The notes under the pieces: model-generated
Databases searched by the model: none
What the model was told of the DNA's origin: nothing
Seen by the model: only the letters and a program-made list of their open reading frames with translations
Position numbers and translations under genes: made by a program
Shown here: positions 11,201 to 22,353 of the stretch, one piece after another
How positions within the stretch are numbered: position 1 is the first letter of the stretch
Layout: each line of letters begins with the position of its first letter
Origin: Entophlyctis helioformis
Lineage: Eukaryota; Chytridiomycota; Chytridiomycetes; Chytridiales; Chytriomycetaceae
Assembly: GCA_025526915.1 (NCBI GenBank)
Contig: JAHLKH010000110.1
Span: 27,250 to 91,249 of the forward strand
Length of the DNA stretch: 64,000 nucleotides
Reading direction: 5' to 3'

Positions 11201-13120
11201 TGAAGCGTGAGTTGCATCCATGGGTAGGGGCAGCTCATGTGGCTGGCTGACTTTGATGGCGAGACAGGCGTCAGCAACGAGCCGGACACGCATGTTGTGG
11301 TTGAGATTCTGACGCGCGGCAACTCGATCAAGGGCGGGCGGCTGGCCATCTCTGCTCTGACGAGCATCAGTTTGTCGCTGCCAAAGTCCTTGACTGGACG
11401 CGTCAATGCTGCGACAGACTCGGCGGATGTGCAGGTCCGCGAGACCGTGTGTGAGATTGTCGATGGCAAAATCACGGTGCCTGATATGGGCGAGCAGCAG
11501 CGTCTGCGGCTTCTGCTGCCGTACTCGCATGCAGCTGACAGCCGCAATACGGAGCACAAGGTGGGTCGCCATGTTGATCGTATCGTTGCTGACTTGACTC
11601 AATGGACTGACGCTGGTGGCTGCTGCGTGCAGCTCAAGATGGTGCTGACCAGCGTGGCTGGCGATGGCAAGAAACGGCTGTTCTCGTCGATTGTCAAGCT
11701 GTCGCTCGTGCCACTCTTTGATGTTTTGCATTCGGTGGTTGACAGCACGTCTGGGTATGGCTTTCATCTCTCGTGCCACTCTGCCTGCACAGGCATTCTG
11801 ACACAGTGTGTTTGGCAGTTCGCTTGTCCAGATGGCGGTCATGTGCAAGGACGGTCCGCCCATGCGCATCACGTCGCTTGGCTTGTCGGCTGCCAGCGGC
11901 GCGGCTGTGCGAGCCATCGCCATTCCATCGGAGCAGGCAAGACACTCACACAACCACAATCCAACGGATGCGATGGATTGCTGACACTCTGAAGGCACGA
12001 TGGACAGATTGCGTTCCCCAACACTCCTATTCATCTGCTCTTTCAGCTCGATAGCGTTACGGGCACTTCCTCACATGCCTCGCACAATCAGTCGCTGAGC
12101 CTGCATGCCAGCTTTGTGTCTCTGGCTGACGGTGAGCTGCTCTCACGGCGTTATTTGCTTTCCTGTTGAACAGCGCACTGACTTGCAGGGGATCTGCAAC
12201 GTAATTGGCAGAGATTGAGTCGTTTGTCCTGGCCCACATGGCGGCTGCACAGACCGAGTTTGGCATGCGCGCCACACTGGATTCCTGACCACGTATCTGC
12301 GCAAGCACCTGATTGCGAGTATGGATCCGATCGAATACGCTTCGTTTGGCACGCTGGACACGTTCAAGCTGGACTTGGAGTCGCTTGTGCCCCTGCTTGC
12401 GGATGAAGACCCGAGCGTCAGGGACAGCCTTGTTGCTTTGCTGACCAAGCTGTACGAGGTGAGTCTTGTCGTCCAGCCGCCCAAGCCCTGGCGATCCAAG
12501 TCTCACGTTGCCGGTATGAACAGCGGCTGTCTGGTGCGGCCATGGCAGACGCACGACACGGCAATGCAGCCATCCCATCAGCCCTGTCGTACACATTCAG
12601 TCACCACGCACCGCACCTGTTTCTCGACGTCTCGTTCAAGGCCGGTGACGTTGACGTCATGCTGGGCGATGCCCTCCCTTGCACCGTCACTGTGACTCCG
12701 ACAAGTTGGACACTCGCATCACCACACGCCGACACGGTCGACGCCGTCCTTGAGCTTGACCTCGACTTGCACCACTTTGCCATCGCTGGCAAGCGGCGCC
12801 AGGCCTTCAAGCTCAGCCGGCTTGCTCCGACCGTGTTCCACCTGCACCTCGTGCCGCTGATGGCGGGCCAGGTGCTGCTCCCACGCGTCATCGTGCGTGT
12901 GAACAGCATTGCCGAGCGGGATGTTGGCATTGCGTACATCAACAACGGCGGCCAGCTGGACGTCATGCCGCGCAGACAGAGTGCCAAGATTTTTGTGGCG
13001 GATGCCGACACCGGTGGTGGTGGTGGTGGTGGCGCGGCTGTCACGCCTGCACTGGTCAAGGCGCGACTGGACCAGATGTCGCCGTACATGGGAGGCGGCC
13101 GCAGCATGACGACTGCTTGA
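8210..13120 (+). CDS. TRAPPC10: TRAPP II complex subunit 10 (Trs130)
   Basis: Core subunit of TRAPPII, the exchange-factor complex for Golgi Rab GTPases. Exon 1 is only ATGACCT (8210-8216); splicing over an intron of about 120 nt gives MTYAEDSGLWSSLASDFKAR and then LPLRQLVWQSP, the TRAPPC10 N-terminal signature. Next come SSLDIDIKP, YYKNNVRPKLKEWLE and QEWMIVHF. A long helical exon (about 9354-10035) carries SLASTYELIGFYDESLLHYD and RQCRLLFLM. The C-terminal beta-rich region ends with the exon 12536-13120, including DVMLGDALPCTVTVTP and a poly-Gly stretch. About a dozen introns, one with a (CTGT)n run near 8675-8705. The 4.9-kb span suits the family length of roughly 1200 residues. Exon edges in 10040-12540 were not all resolved. 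Confidence 0.87.
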
Positions 13121-13192
13121 CTGGAATGAAGGCGCGTTCATTGGGGTCGGACGGGTTGCAAAGAAGATGAGATGGGGTTGGGTCAAGAGCGG

Positions 13193-16100
13193 TCACGGCT
13201 CCTTGCGGTCCTTTTCATGGAGCGCAAGCGTCTTGAGGATGGCGCAGAGACCTTCGAGAGCCGTTGCCGTGCGCGCCAGGTTGTTGTCGATTGACGTCAG
13301 CTTGTCATCGAGTGCGGTCGCAATGGCACGGGCAAGCACATTGGCGTCCATTCCAGCAGACGCCAGATTGCCAGCACCCGCGTCTGATGCGGCAGCAAGA
13401 GTGGCAACTGGTGCCACGGGAGCAGGGGCAGGGCAGGCGGCAAGACATCGTCGACAGTATCGTCAAGGAGCGGCTCGCCGGCAGCTGGAGGAGCAACAAT
13501 ATCGGCAGGAATCGCTGCGTGTTCGACAGCGTACTGGACCTCGCGCGTCTCGGTGTTGGTGCCATAATCGGGCACGGCGACATAGGCAACAGCCGCCTGC
13601 GACCGCTGCTTGACAGACTCGTGCGGCAGCATCATGAGCTTGATGGCATACACGCGCTTGCAGTTGAGATCCACGAGTGCCCATGCCCGCAGCACGCAGC
13701 GGCCCTCAAAGACGCGCTCGACACCGAGATCGATCTCTGTGGTGCCCGAGACCATTGCGTGGTACACCAGCTTGTTAAACCCTGCTTCGTTGTACGACGT
13801 GCTGCCGACCACGATACCGCTATTGTCGTAAATCTTGGTGACAGCGTACCGGTACACGGTCTGGCGGTCCGTGTCATGGAACGTGACGATGCCCAGCTCA
13901 GAGTCCTTTAGCTCTTCGCTTTCCCAGAACGGCTTGAACACGTACTCGAGAGCGGTCGAGGCGTCGTTGCCGTCGAGGTCCGTGACCGTGAGCCGCAGAC
14001 GCAGCGGGCGGAACCGCGCGACCACGGACCGGTTCCACCATCGGACATCCATGGACAGGTCCGCCTCTGCGCGCGGCACAAACGCGACGAACGACACCTC
14101 GAGGGATTTGCGGGGATCGATCGTGGCTGGGAAGCTGACGTTCTTGATGACCAGATCGTCGACCTGCGTGTACAGGGCATCGCCCAGGAGACGGTACGCG
14201 GCAGACGCCGAGAGGATCGTGACGTGCTCCGAGTGTTTGTTGAAGATGTTGACGGTGCCAAAGAAGCGGTCGCCGCGGTCAGAGAAAGTCTCGGTGTTGA
14301 CCTTGAGGGGCGGTGTGGATGCATTGACAAGGAGCACAGGGAAGTCGGGCGACGATGTGCGTGTCTTGAAGTCTGTACGCGTGGGTCGGAGCGGGCCGCT
14401 CGGAACAGAGGCGCCGATACGAACAGGCGCTGGGATGACGTATGGCGACGCGGGCTTGTAGGATACAAAGCTCTTTGAGACAATCTCCGTTTCGCCCACA
14501 CGCTCGAGCGTGACCGGATCAAAGCGTGCAACAAGGACGTCGGGGTCGCGCAGCGACGCGGTCTTGGCTGTCATGCGGATGCCGCAGATCACACCATCTT
14601 CGCTGACAATCCACTCGCCCATGGTGTATGCATTGGGTGCCGAGTGCACGCGGTAAATGACAAGCGACTCGGTGTGGTCGACGATGCCTGCCTGAATGCG
14701 CGCAAGATCAGCCGCCGTGTATGGGGCAAAGTGGTATCCGATACTGCTCGGGTTCACAAAGCCGATAATGACCAGCAGCGTGGGGGTCTTGATCTCTGTC
14801 GCGTATGCCGTCCAGCGCAACAGTCTGCCGCAGCTGAATGACTGGTTGTTGTCCTCGGACTCAAAGTCGTTTGCCGTCAGGTCCATCCAGTAGTCGACCG
14901 TGTCGGTGTAGTTGAGCACACCGGTCGACCGCTCAAAAAAGGCACCGTACTTGTACTCGCAGTGATGGTCAGGACGATGCTTGGTGCGCTTGCACGGGTC
15001 GTTGGATCCACAGCAGGCCATGCGGCCAGAGTATCCCTTGTAGATGGTTTCGTGGAACGCGCAGGAGCCCTCGGCATTGGTGGACTCGCGGTAGTCCTTT
15101 CCGCACTGCACACAGGCGAGCACGACCTCGCGTTCAAGCTGCGTGAGGGTACGGGCAAGCTGCGACAGGCCGTCGGCAACGGCCGTGCTCATGTTCTCCT
15201 TGAAGACGGCCTCCATGGCAGCCTGGTTCTGGCTGAACAGATCGGCGAGGTTGGCATTGAGCTGCGTCATGACCGTGTCGTCCATTTCGAGCTTCATGAC
15301 TCCAGCAAACTCGCGGACGAGCTCTGGGTTGTTCTGTAGGCAGCGGTGTGATCGTGTCAGCCGACCAAAGAGCGCACGTGCAGGAAAGGCAGATGGAGGA
15401 TGCACAAACCTTGACAGCCTCAAAGCCGCCGTTCTTGTCCAAAAATTCCTGGGCAGCCTGATCTTCGGCATCGACCTTGACGGCGCGCGTGAGGATGTTG
15501 AGCTGGGTGGTCTGCTGGATCTGCAGACTGAAGAGCAGGTCGCGACTGCACGCCTCGATGCTTTCGGCACAGTTGACAAAGCGCTCCTTGTTGTTGCTGG
15601 GATGTTGAAGGAGGTGCAAGTGTCAGTGTGCGATGGATGGATGGATGGAAGCCATCAGTGGCGGGCTGCTTACGTGTTCAGGCGGCGCACAATGGCGTTT
15701 TGTTTGCGGTATGTCTGGATGACGGACGCCGACTCCTTGAGCACGCTCTCCATCTTGCTGACGACCTTTTGCGTTGCAGGCTGGACAGAGCTCGGGTCGA
15801 GGGCGGCCAGATGCTCGACCATGAAGTTGATGCGCTCGAGCAGATCGGCGCACTTGGCATCGGCCTCGCGGGCACGGACTTCAATGTCGACAATGATCTG
15901 GCGGTCCAGCCCCAACGATCCAGTGACGTGGCAATGTTTGTGTCAGCGTGTGGCCAATTGCCACGTGTGCACCGCTGTGACGACACCACAGCGACTGAAG
16001 GGGCAGCGACTGAAGGGCAGCGACTGAAGGGGCAGCGACTGACGGCAGACAGGCAGGCAGACAAGGGCAGGCAGACGCAGGGCAGACGCAGTGCGAGCCT

Positions 16101-16390
16101 ACCTGCAGGACAGCAAAGATGGGCGCAATGAACGGCAGCTGCTGGCCCACGTCAAAGATGCGCTTGGCCACCTCGATGGTCTGCAGCAGCACAGGATTGC
16201 TGTCGCCGACGACCTTGGTGGCGGCATCGGCCACCTTCTCGACGTTCTCCCTGATGGCGAGCACCGACTCGTAGCCCGAGACGCCCTTTTCGGCCGCAGT
16301 GCCGACGAGCGAGACGATGGCGCTGCCGCCGTTGTCCGGCGTGGCCTCGATCGACGCCTTGAGGTTCAGGACGGACCGGTGTTTGGACAT
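13193..16390 (-). CDS. MLKL/HeLo-like helical domain plus CHORD-like Cys/His module protein
   Basis: Unnamed chytrid-type protein. Start MSKHRSVLNLKAS (16390; an upstream in-frame ATG is at 16432). The N-terminal helices VAKRIFDVGQQLPFIAPIFA, then IIVDIEVRAREADAKCADLL and INFMVEHL resemble the four-helix N-domain of MLKL and fungal HeLo-type proteins (inference from pattern only). Introns: 15904-16102, one near 15610-15674, and one near 15337-15411. Then comes a Cys/His cluster C-x2-C, N-x3-SC-x2-H, CCG, C-x4-H, HHC, FFERS, reminiscent of CHORD zinc modules, followed by about 430 residues of unknown fold. One base is lost near 13420-13440; after it a heptad-like tail (LDDKLTSIDNNLARTATALE) ends at EKDRKEP. 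The divergent neighbour at 16446 is a paralogue that starts exactly at the Cys module. Confidence 0.7.
15989..16042 (-). repeat. Minisatellite in intron 1 of the MLKL/CHORD-like gene
   Basis: Four near-perfect copies of a 15-16 nt unit, GCAGCGACTGAAGGGG, with one copy lacking a G. It lies inside the intron 15904-16102. Confidence 0.75.
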
Positions 16391-16445
16391 GTGAAGGTTT
16401 TGCAGTAAGGTTTTTGAAGAAAAGTTTAACAATTAAAATCAGCAC
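16391..16445. promoter_or_regulatory. Shared divergent promoter of the CHORD-like paralogue pair
   Basis: The two paralogous genes diverge from a gap of 55 nt (13 nt if the upstream ATG 16432 is used). The gap is strikingly A/T-rich for this window (GTTTAACAATTAAAATC), unlike the surrounding GC-rich coding DNA. Confidence 0.5.
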
Positions 16446-18652
16446 ATGGACGAGCCCATCCAGCACTGTGTGCAGTGCGGACAGGTGAGGGCGGGCTGGC
16501 GTGTCCAGACCACGGCCGGTGCTGCGTGTACAGTGCGTGTACATGAACTGCACACGGCATGCGTTGCTCACATCTACCATGGCCCTCTGCCGCTCTGGCC
16601 GGCTGTGCGCTCCGCGGCGACACCCACGACGACCACGATGCTCGCTCTATGCGTATCTAGCCGTTCCGCTCGTCGGCCAACCCGCAGGGTGCCTGCTCGT
16701 TCCACAGCCTGGCCAGCGGCAGCTGCTGCGGCGTCTCGTCGGCGTCTGCGCAGCCGTTCTGCGAGCACAAGACGCACAGGAGCACCCACCACCACGACTA
16801 TCCCTATGCGGCCTTTTTCGAGCGCGCTTCCGCCGTGCTGGGATATACCAACACAATGAGCATTTGGATCAGCACCAACGACACGGACCTGGAAGATGAG
16901 TCGTTTTCGCAGTCAGCCACTGTCGGCCGCCTGCTGCGCTGGTCGACCGATGCGGCCGAAATCGACGAGCCGCTGCTGGTCATCTCGCTCGGCCCGCTCG
17001 TGCCACGGCCCGGACACAACTATCTGTTCGAGGTTTTTACGCCGCAGCAGATCGCGACGGACGGCGCCGAGGGCCAGACTCTCATCTACCAGACGTCGGA
17101 CGGGCCAGACAGCTTTGCGCGGGCCGAGTGGATCCTGGCCGGCTCGCGCGTGTCGGGCATCCGCATCAGCGTCAAGGCGGCCACGTCCGACAATCCACAT
17201 GTGCAGGCCATCCGCTTCGATGCAGCCACGCTCTCGCCGACCGCCTCTGTCCAGACTCTGTCTCGTGGATTCCAGTCCTTCAAGCCGACCATCCCATACG
17301 AGTTGCCAGCGACCCGGCAGGTTGGCGCGCCACTGACTAGCCAGCCCTCGCGTTCGGTCCGCACCGACTTCAAGTCTGTCTCGAGCGGGTGTCCCGTCAA
17401 GCTCATGATGACGTCCAGCCCGCCGCTCGTCGCCAACCCCGACTTTGCGTCGTCGGATCGCGACAACTTCAAGGGCACGATCGCCATCTACAATCGGTCC
17501 ACCGAGCCCGTCACGATTGCGTCTGTGACGGCTGCAAGCCGTCTGCTGGGCTCAGAGACATACGAGGATGTCGCGAAGCTCGACCTGGTGGACACCAGAC
17601 TGCCGCTGACTATTGAGCCGCGGACGGCAGGCAGCATCACGTTTCTGGCATATGTCTGCCGCACAGCGTCCGACACAGCGCTCGATCTGCGCTGGTGGGG
17701 CCGTGCGGCTGTTGCGCGCAAGCGTCCACTGCGGTGAGGCTGTGTGTGCAAGACATGGACGAGCAAGAAGCGTCGCTTGTTACTGAATACGTGTTTACGC
17801 AGCCGACGCTCGACGCCCCGCGGGAAGACGACCTTGGGTTTGCGTTCCTCGACGACCCCGAGCGGTTCCAGCGGTTTGTGGTGCGCATGGCGCGGCCATG
17901 GTCGTCCAGCGGCAGTGTGCTGCAGCTCCATGGCCGAGACTACACCGAGTCGGATCTCAACCGCTGGTGTACGCTGCTCGCAAGAACGGGGTCTCTGAAG
18001 TGGATTTGGAGATCAACCATGTGTGGGACGGCGGCGTGTGCGAGTGGAATGCATGGGCTCTTGTCGATCTGGCGTGCAACCGCGTGTACGCGTTCAAAGT
18101 GCTGATCCAGCAAGGCTCGTTGGTGGCGACCAAGACACGGGCGACGCTGGCGTACTTTGCGTGTCCGGACTATGGAGACGGCGGGGTAGGAGACGCGGTC
18201 GAGACGCGGCCGCCGGTGCTGGCCGTCGAAAAGGTGGGATTTCCAGATCTGGAGCCAGAGCCGCGTGCCGAGGTCATTTGGGAAGACCCGCACGATGACG
18301 GTGACGCTGTCGGCCTCGACAGTGCGGGCAGCAATCTGGGATCGTCGTCCAACCGCTGCTGTATCCGGCATCCGCAAGCCATCCACCGGGTGCCGACGGT
18401 ATCCGCAGCAGCCGCACCAGTCTGGCTCCAGGCCCGGCTGGCCGCATGTCGACCGCGCACGCTGCTCCGTTTGCGGGACAAGGCGTGCCCACGAGCGCGT
18501 CGCTTGAGGCACGGCTTGCGTCGCTGGACAAGAGCGTGATGCGCACGGCCGACGCACTTGAGCGTCTCGTGGCGGTCCTCGAAAAGCTGCCTTTGGCGCA
18601 GCCCCAGCATCTGGGTGATTGTGCACGGTCCCCGTTCGCCACCACACCTTGA
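16446..18652 (+). CDS. CHORD-like Cys/His module protein lacking the helical N-domain (paralogue, frame-broken)
   Basis: Exon 1 (16446-16484) encodes MDEPIQHCVQCGQ; the intron 16485-16660 joins it to PFRSSANPQGACSFH, aligning residue for residue with CVQCGKDYRESTNAEGSCAF of the minus-strand gene. The shared order continues: CCG, C-x3-H, HHDYPYAAFFERAS, GRLLRWSTDAAEI, EWILAGSRVSGIRI, RTDFKS, the ALVDLACNRVYAFKV block, and a coiled tail SLEARLASLDKSVMRTADAL. Three one-base losses break the frame near 17738, 17967 and 18357; at 17967 an added C gives NRLVYAARKN, matching NKLVYHAMV of the paralogue. Either sequencing deletions or a decaying copy. The N-terminal helical domain is absent, so if functional this could be a regulatory or decoy partner (speculative). 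Confidence 0.62.
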
Positions 18653-18744
18653 TCACTCCCACAATATCCTCGACAATATCCTCCACAATATCCTCTACAC
18701 CCATATCCAACAAAGCGTAGCTCGCCAGACTCTCTCCAACGTTC

Positions 18745-21153
18745 ATGTCCGTGCTCACATACCACGAGCGAGAGACGATTGAGCGCACGCTGGACGTGCC
18801 CGCCAGCCACGCCGTTTTGCGCCATGCACATTCGCAGCAGCAGCAGGACCAGCACGACCAGCTGCCGCACGACCAGCTGCAGCTGCTGGAGCACCACTAC
18901 CAGCTGTCCCAGACTGCGTCGCTGATCGTCGACGCTGGCGCCGTCAACATTGCGCTCCAGTTTCCAGACTCGATGCTGGGCGATGCGACGGCCGTTGCAC
19001 AGCAGCTGCGCACGCTCGTGTCGATGCTGCCAGCGCCACCTGCCACCACCACCAGCAGCACCACCAGCAGCAGCACAAGCACGGCTGCACCCGAGAGCGC
19101 CCCTGTGCGTCGCAACGTCTACGTGCTTGCCGACACCACCTTTGGCAGGTGAGGCAGACTGGCTCGTTGTATCTGCGCAGTCGCCGCCGCCTATTTAACG
19201 CGGCCCGTTTTTTCTTTCGCCGCTTCGGCACAACCCGCCATGTCCACGACAGTTGTTGCGTCGACGCCGTAGCCGCCGAGCATGCCAACGCAGACTTTAT
19301 TGTCCACTACGGCCGCTGCTGCCTCTCTCGGTAAGCACGCCCTCGTGCGTCTGCGTGCGTGCTTCCTTCCTTTGCTCTCTCTCTCTCTCTCTCACTCTTC
19401 TTCGCTGACATCCACTGACATCCGCTGCCCAGTCCTGCTGCCAAGTGCCCCGTGCTGTTTGTGTTTGAGCACGCCTCCATCGACGTCGATGCGGCCGTTG
19501 CATACTTCCTCGAGCAGTTTGGCGCGGATCGCAGCCAGGCGGTGCTGATGCTGTACGACCTGGCCTACCACCACGCAGCAGATGCGGTCGCAAGCAGGCT
19601 GGCGTCGGCTGGCTTCACGGGTCTCATCTGGCCGCACATCCAGACGCTCTACAACATGCCGGGCCGCACGGACCCGCAAGACTCGGTCGTTGAGGCGGCT
19701 GCCGATGCGGCGCTGACGGTGCGCGAGGCTCAGGGCCGCAAGTTTCTCTTGCCTGCGTCGATGCAGATGTCGGATCTGTCGCTGTTCTATATCGGCGGCG
19801 AGAGCCTCACGCTCACGAACCTCATGATGACGCACAGTCTGTGCAAGGTGGTTGCTGCGTACGATCCGTCGACTGGCGCTGGCCGCATCGAGACGGGCCG
19901 CGTCAACAAGCTGCTCATGCGGCGGTACTTTATGGTCCAGAAGGCTCGCGACGCTGACGTTGTCGGCATTGTTGTCGGCACACTTGGTCTGGGTGAGTTC
20001 GCACTCCTCCTTGGGGCATTACTGCCGTTGCACGGTGCTCGCGGGATGGCCGAGTGTGGCAAGAGAGTGGCTGGGCATGGCTTGATATGATGATCACGAG
20101 TATTCGCATAGGAAGAGCCGGCTGAGGACTCGCAAGGGTCCAGTGCTGGATTTTAATCTCAGTTCTGATCTCAAGCCATGCCACTGCTGCTTGCACACAC
20201 ACGCCACCTTCTGTGAACTTGCAGTGCATGCATCGTTGGCGTGACTGTGGCTGACCTCTTGTTGCTGTCCACTCCATTTGATGTGTCGTGCAGCCGCATA
20301 CATGCCCGTGATTGAGAACATCAAGCGTCTGGTGCTTGCCAACGGAAAGAAGCCGTATCTGCTGGCAGTCGGCAAGCCGTCGCCCGCCAAGCTTGGCAAC
20401 TTTGTCGAGATTGACGTGTTTGTGCTCGTGGCGTGTCCCGAGAACGCACTGCTCGACACGCGCGACTTTCTCAAGCCGATTGTCACGCCGTATGAGCTCA
20501 AGGTGGCTCTTGACCGCAACATGGAGTGGGACGTGGCCAAGTACGAGCTGGATCTCGTGCCGGTCGACCGGGTGCTTGTTGCAGAGATCGACAGGGTCAT
20601 GGCGCGCGCTGCCAAGAAGCAAGCACGCCGGAAACGTCAAGACGCAACTGGTGCCAACCACCACCACGACTCTGAGGGCGGTGACGACAGTGATCCAGAC
20701 GACGAGGAGGAGAGCGACGACGAGCCTCATTTTTCGCTCGTGACGGGCACATACAAGCAGCGCAAGCAGTATGTGACTGTTGTTGCCTCGGACGGGCCGT
20801 CCACTACCACAACGACGACCACGTCTCCCGACGGCGCGACGCTGGTTGTGCGCAACCAGGAGACGTCGCTGTCGCAGTTTGTTGCAACGAGTGCGGCTGC
20901 AGAGTTTCTGAACCAGAAGCGGACCTATCGCGGCCTTGAAACGCGTCTGGGCGAGACGACCATTGCAGACGTGCAGGACGGCCGTCGCGGCATTGCACGC
21001 GGGTACTCGCACCGGACGGCGGTGCTGTCGACACTTATGGCCAGGACGCTGCGGACGCTGCTGATGCTTCGGATGCTGCCAAGAAGACGACCAAGTCCTA
21101 ATGATCGCATGGGTCTGTCTGTGGAAACTCCACTGCTCCTTCCAGCGCGGTGA
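18745..21153 (+). CDS. DPH2: Diphthamide biosynthesis protein 2
   Basis: With DPH1 it forms the Fe-S enzyme that starts diphthamide synthesis on eEF2 histidine. Start [19 protein letters not shown]. Introns are near 19148-19244 and 19331-19432 (the latter with a CT run near 19375-19392), and at 19995-20291. Splicing yields [20 protein letters not shown], then [19 protein letters not shown], containing the DPH1/2 cysteine region. Later blocks: [40 protein letters not shown], an acidic insertion ([14 protein letters not shown]), and [20 protein letters not shown]. The frame as given runs to 21153, but one missing base near 21010-21040 would give an acidic/lysine tail ([20 protein letters not shown]) ending at TAA 21099-21101, which looks more natural. 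Confidence 0.88.
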
Positions 21154-21192
21154 ATGCACAATACATTAAAGTTAATTATGGCTACTACTGAT

Positions 21193-21865
21193 CTACGGCT
21201 TGCCGCCCTGCTGGGCATCCGCATCCTTGGTGACGCGCAGTGCCTCGTCTGCAAACGCGCGAAACAGCGACTTGTCGCGGCTCAGATGCTTGTCCAGCAG
21301 CTGCTCGGGATAGGGAGACGAATCGATCTTGAGCAGCAGCGACTGCAGGGCCGGCTGTGCGACCATGCTGGCAATGACATCCGACGACCTCAGCCTTTCC
21401 AGCTGGCTGTGTGTGAGCACCGGATCGTCGTCCTTGACCAGCACCGAGTCCGGGGGCTTGATCACCACATCGTCGTCGTCATCGTCGTCGTTGTTACCGT
21501 CTGGTTTCGGCTGCCGAGACGATGCTGCCGACGTGTTGGACGGGTCTTGCGGCCTGACACACGCATCTGCGATTGCCAGCCAGCGAGTGTCAGTGCTGCG
21601 GACAGAGGGAGGCGGGAGCCAGACATGCCGCAACGGTCGCTGCTGCGTGCCTTGGTCTTGCTTGTGGGCCTTGAAGCACACGACCGAGCAGCTGGCCGTC
21701 CGTTCACCCAGCAGACAGGCGTCAGTGACAGGGCGGGCAGTTGCGGCACAGACGGGCATGGACTGACTAGGGCGTGCGGCACGCTGGGCACTTGTACTTG
21801 TGCGGCGCCGCAGCGCACACGCCGCACAGGCCCGCCGTCTTGGCGGCAGTCGCACTTGCACTCAT
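21193..21865 (-). CDS. ZNHIT3: Zinc finger HIT domain protein 3-like
   Basis: HIT-type zinc-finger factor linked to box C/D snoRNP assembly. Exon 1 starts at ATG 21865 (MSASATAAKTAGLCGVCAAA). Splicing out 21692-21767 joins CRTPY to CSVVCFKAHKQ, giving the zinc-finger pattern LCGVC...KYKCPACRTPYC...CFKAHK. A poly-Asp stretch (NDDDDDDDVV) follows, then the ZNHIT3-type C-terminal helices LSRDKSLFRAFADEALRV near the end; stop at 21193. It is convergent with DPH2 (39 nt between stops in the printed frame) and divergent from RPL15. Confidence 0.82.
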
Positions 21866-22353
21866 GCGGGACACGGCCGGGCAACACGGGCAACGCGGGC
21901 ACAGACTGTCAGGAGCCATCAGGTCACGTGACGTATTTCACATTTGCGGCTGGCGGGTGACGTTGGCGCGAGCGCGCATTTGCTTTCCCACCACACTAAC
22001 ACAAGGTGCGTCGGCGCTGGCTGGCCACGGCAATGGATCGACGCCCGCCCTGGCCGTGTCCGTCCTCCCGGTGGCCGCTGCACCCGTCCATCCAGCCATC
22101 CATCCATCCGACGGCCACGTCCTCGAGGTGGATGCCCCAGCAGCGGTGACGGCTGCTGCACACGGCCGGGATCGGATGGGATGGGATGGGAGGCCAGCCG
22201 GGCGGCGTCGATGGGATGGATGGGACTTGCCGCTAACCCGCTGCTGGCTGATTCTGGACGCACTCGATTCTCGCTGTCGACCACGACCACAACCACGACA
22301 ACGACAACCATGACGCTTGGTGTCTGTCTGGCCATACGCTGCACACAGTTGCC
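21866..22353. promoter_or_regulatory. Bidirectional intergenic region of ZNHIT3 and RPL15
   Basis: A 488-nt gap between divergent start codons, among the longer promoter-sized spaces in the left half. It contains CCATCCATCCATCC-type short repeats (22085-22110) and GGGATGGGATGGGAT (22178-22192). No gene is supported here; the open frames lack any family match. Confidence 0.45.

Noticed and set aside
15989..16042. CRISPR-like array
   Set aside because: Units are contiguous, without unique spacers, in a eukaryotic intron; it is a minisatellite.
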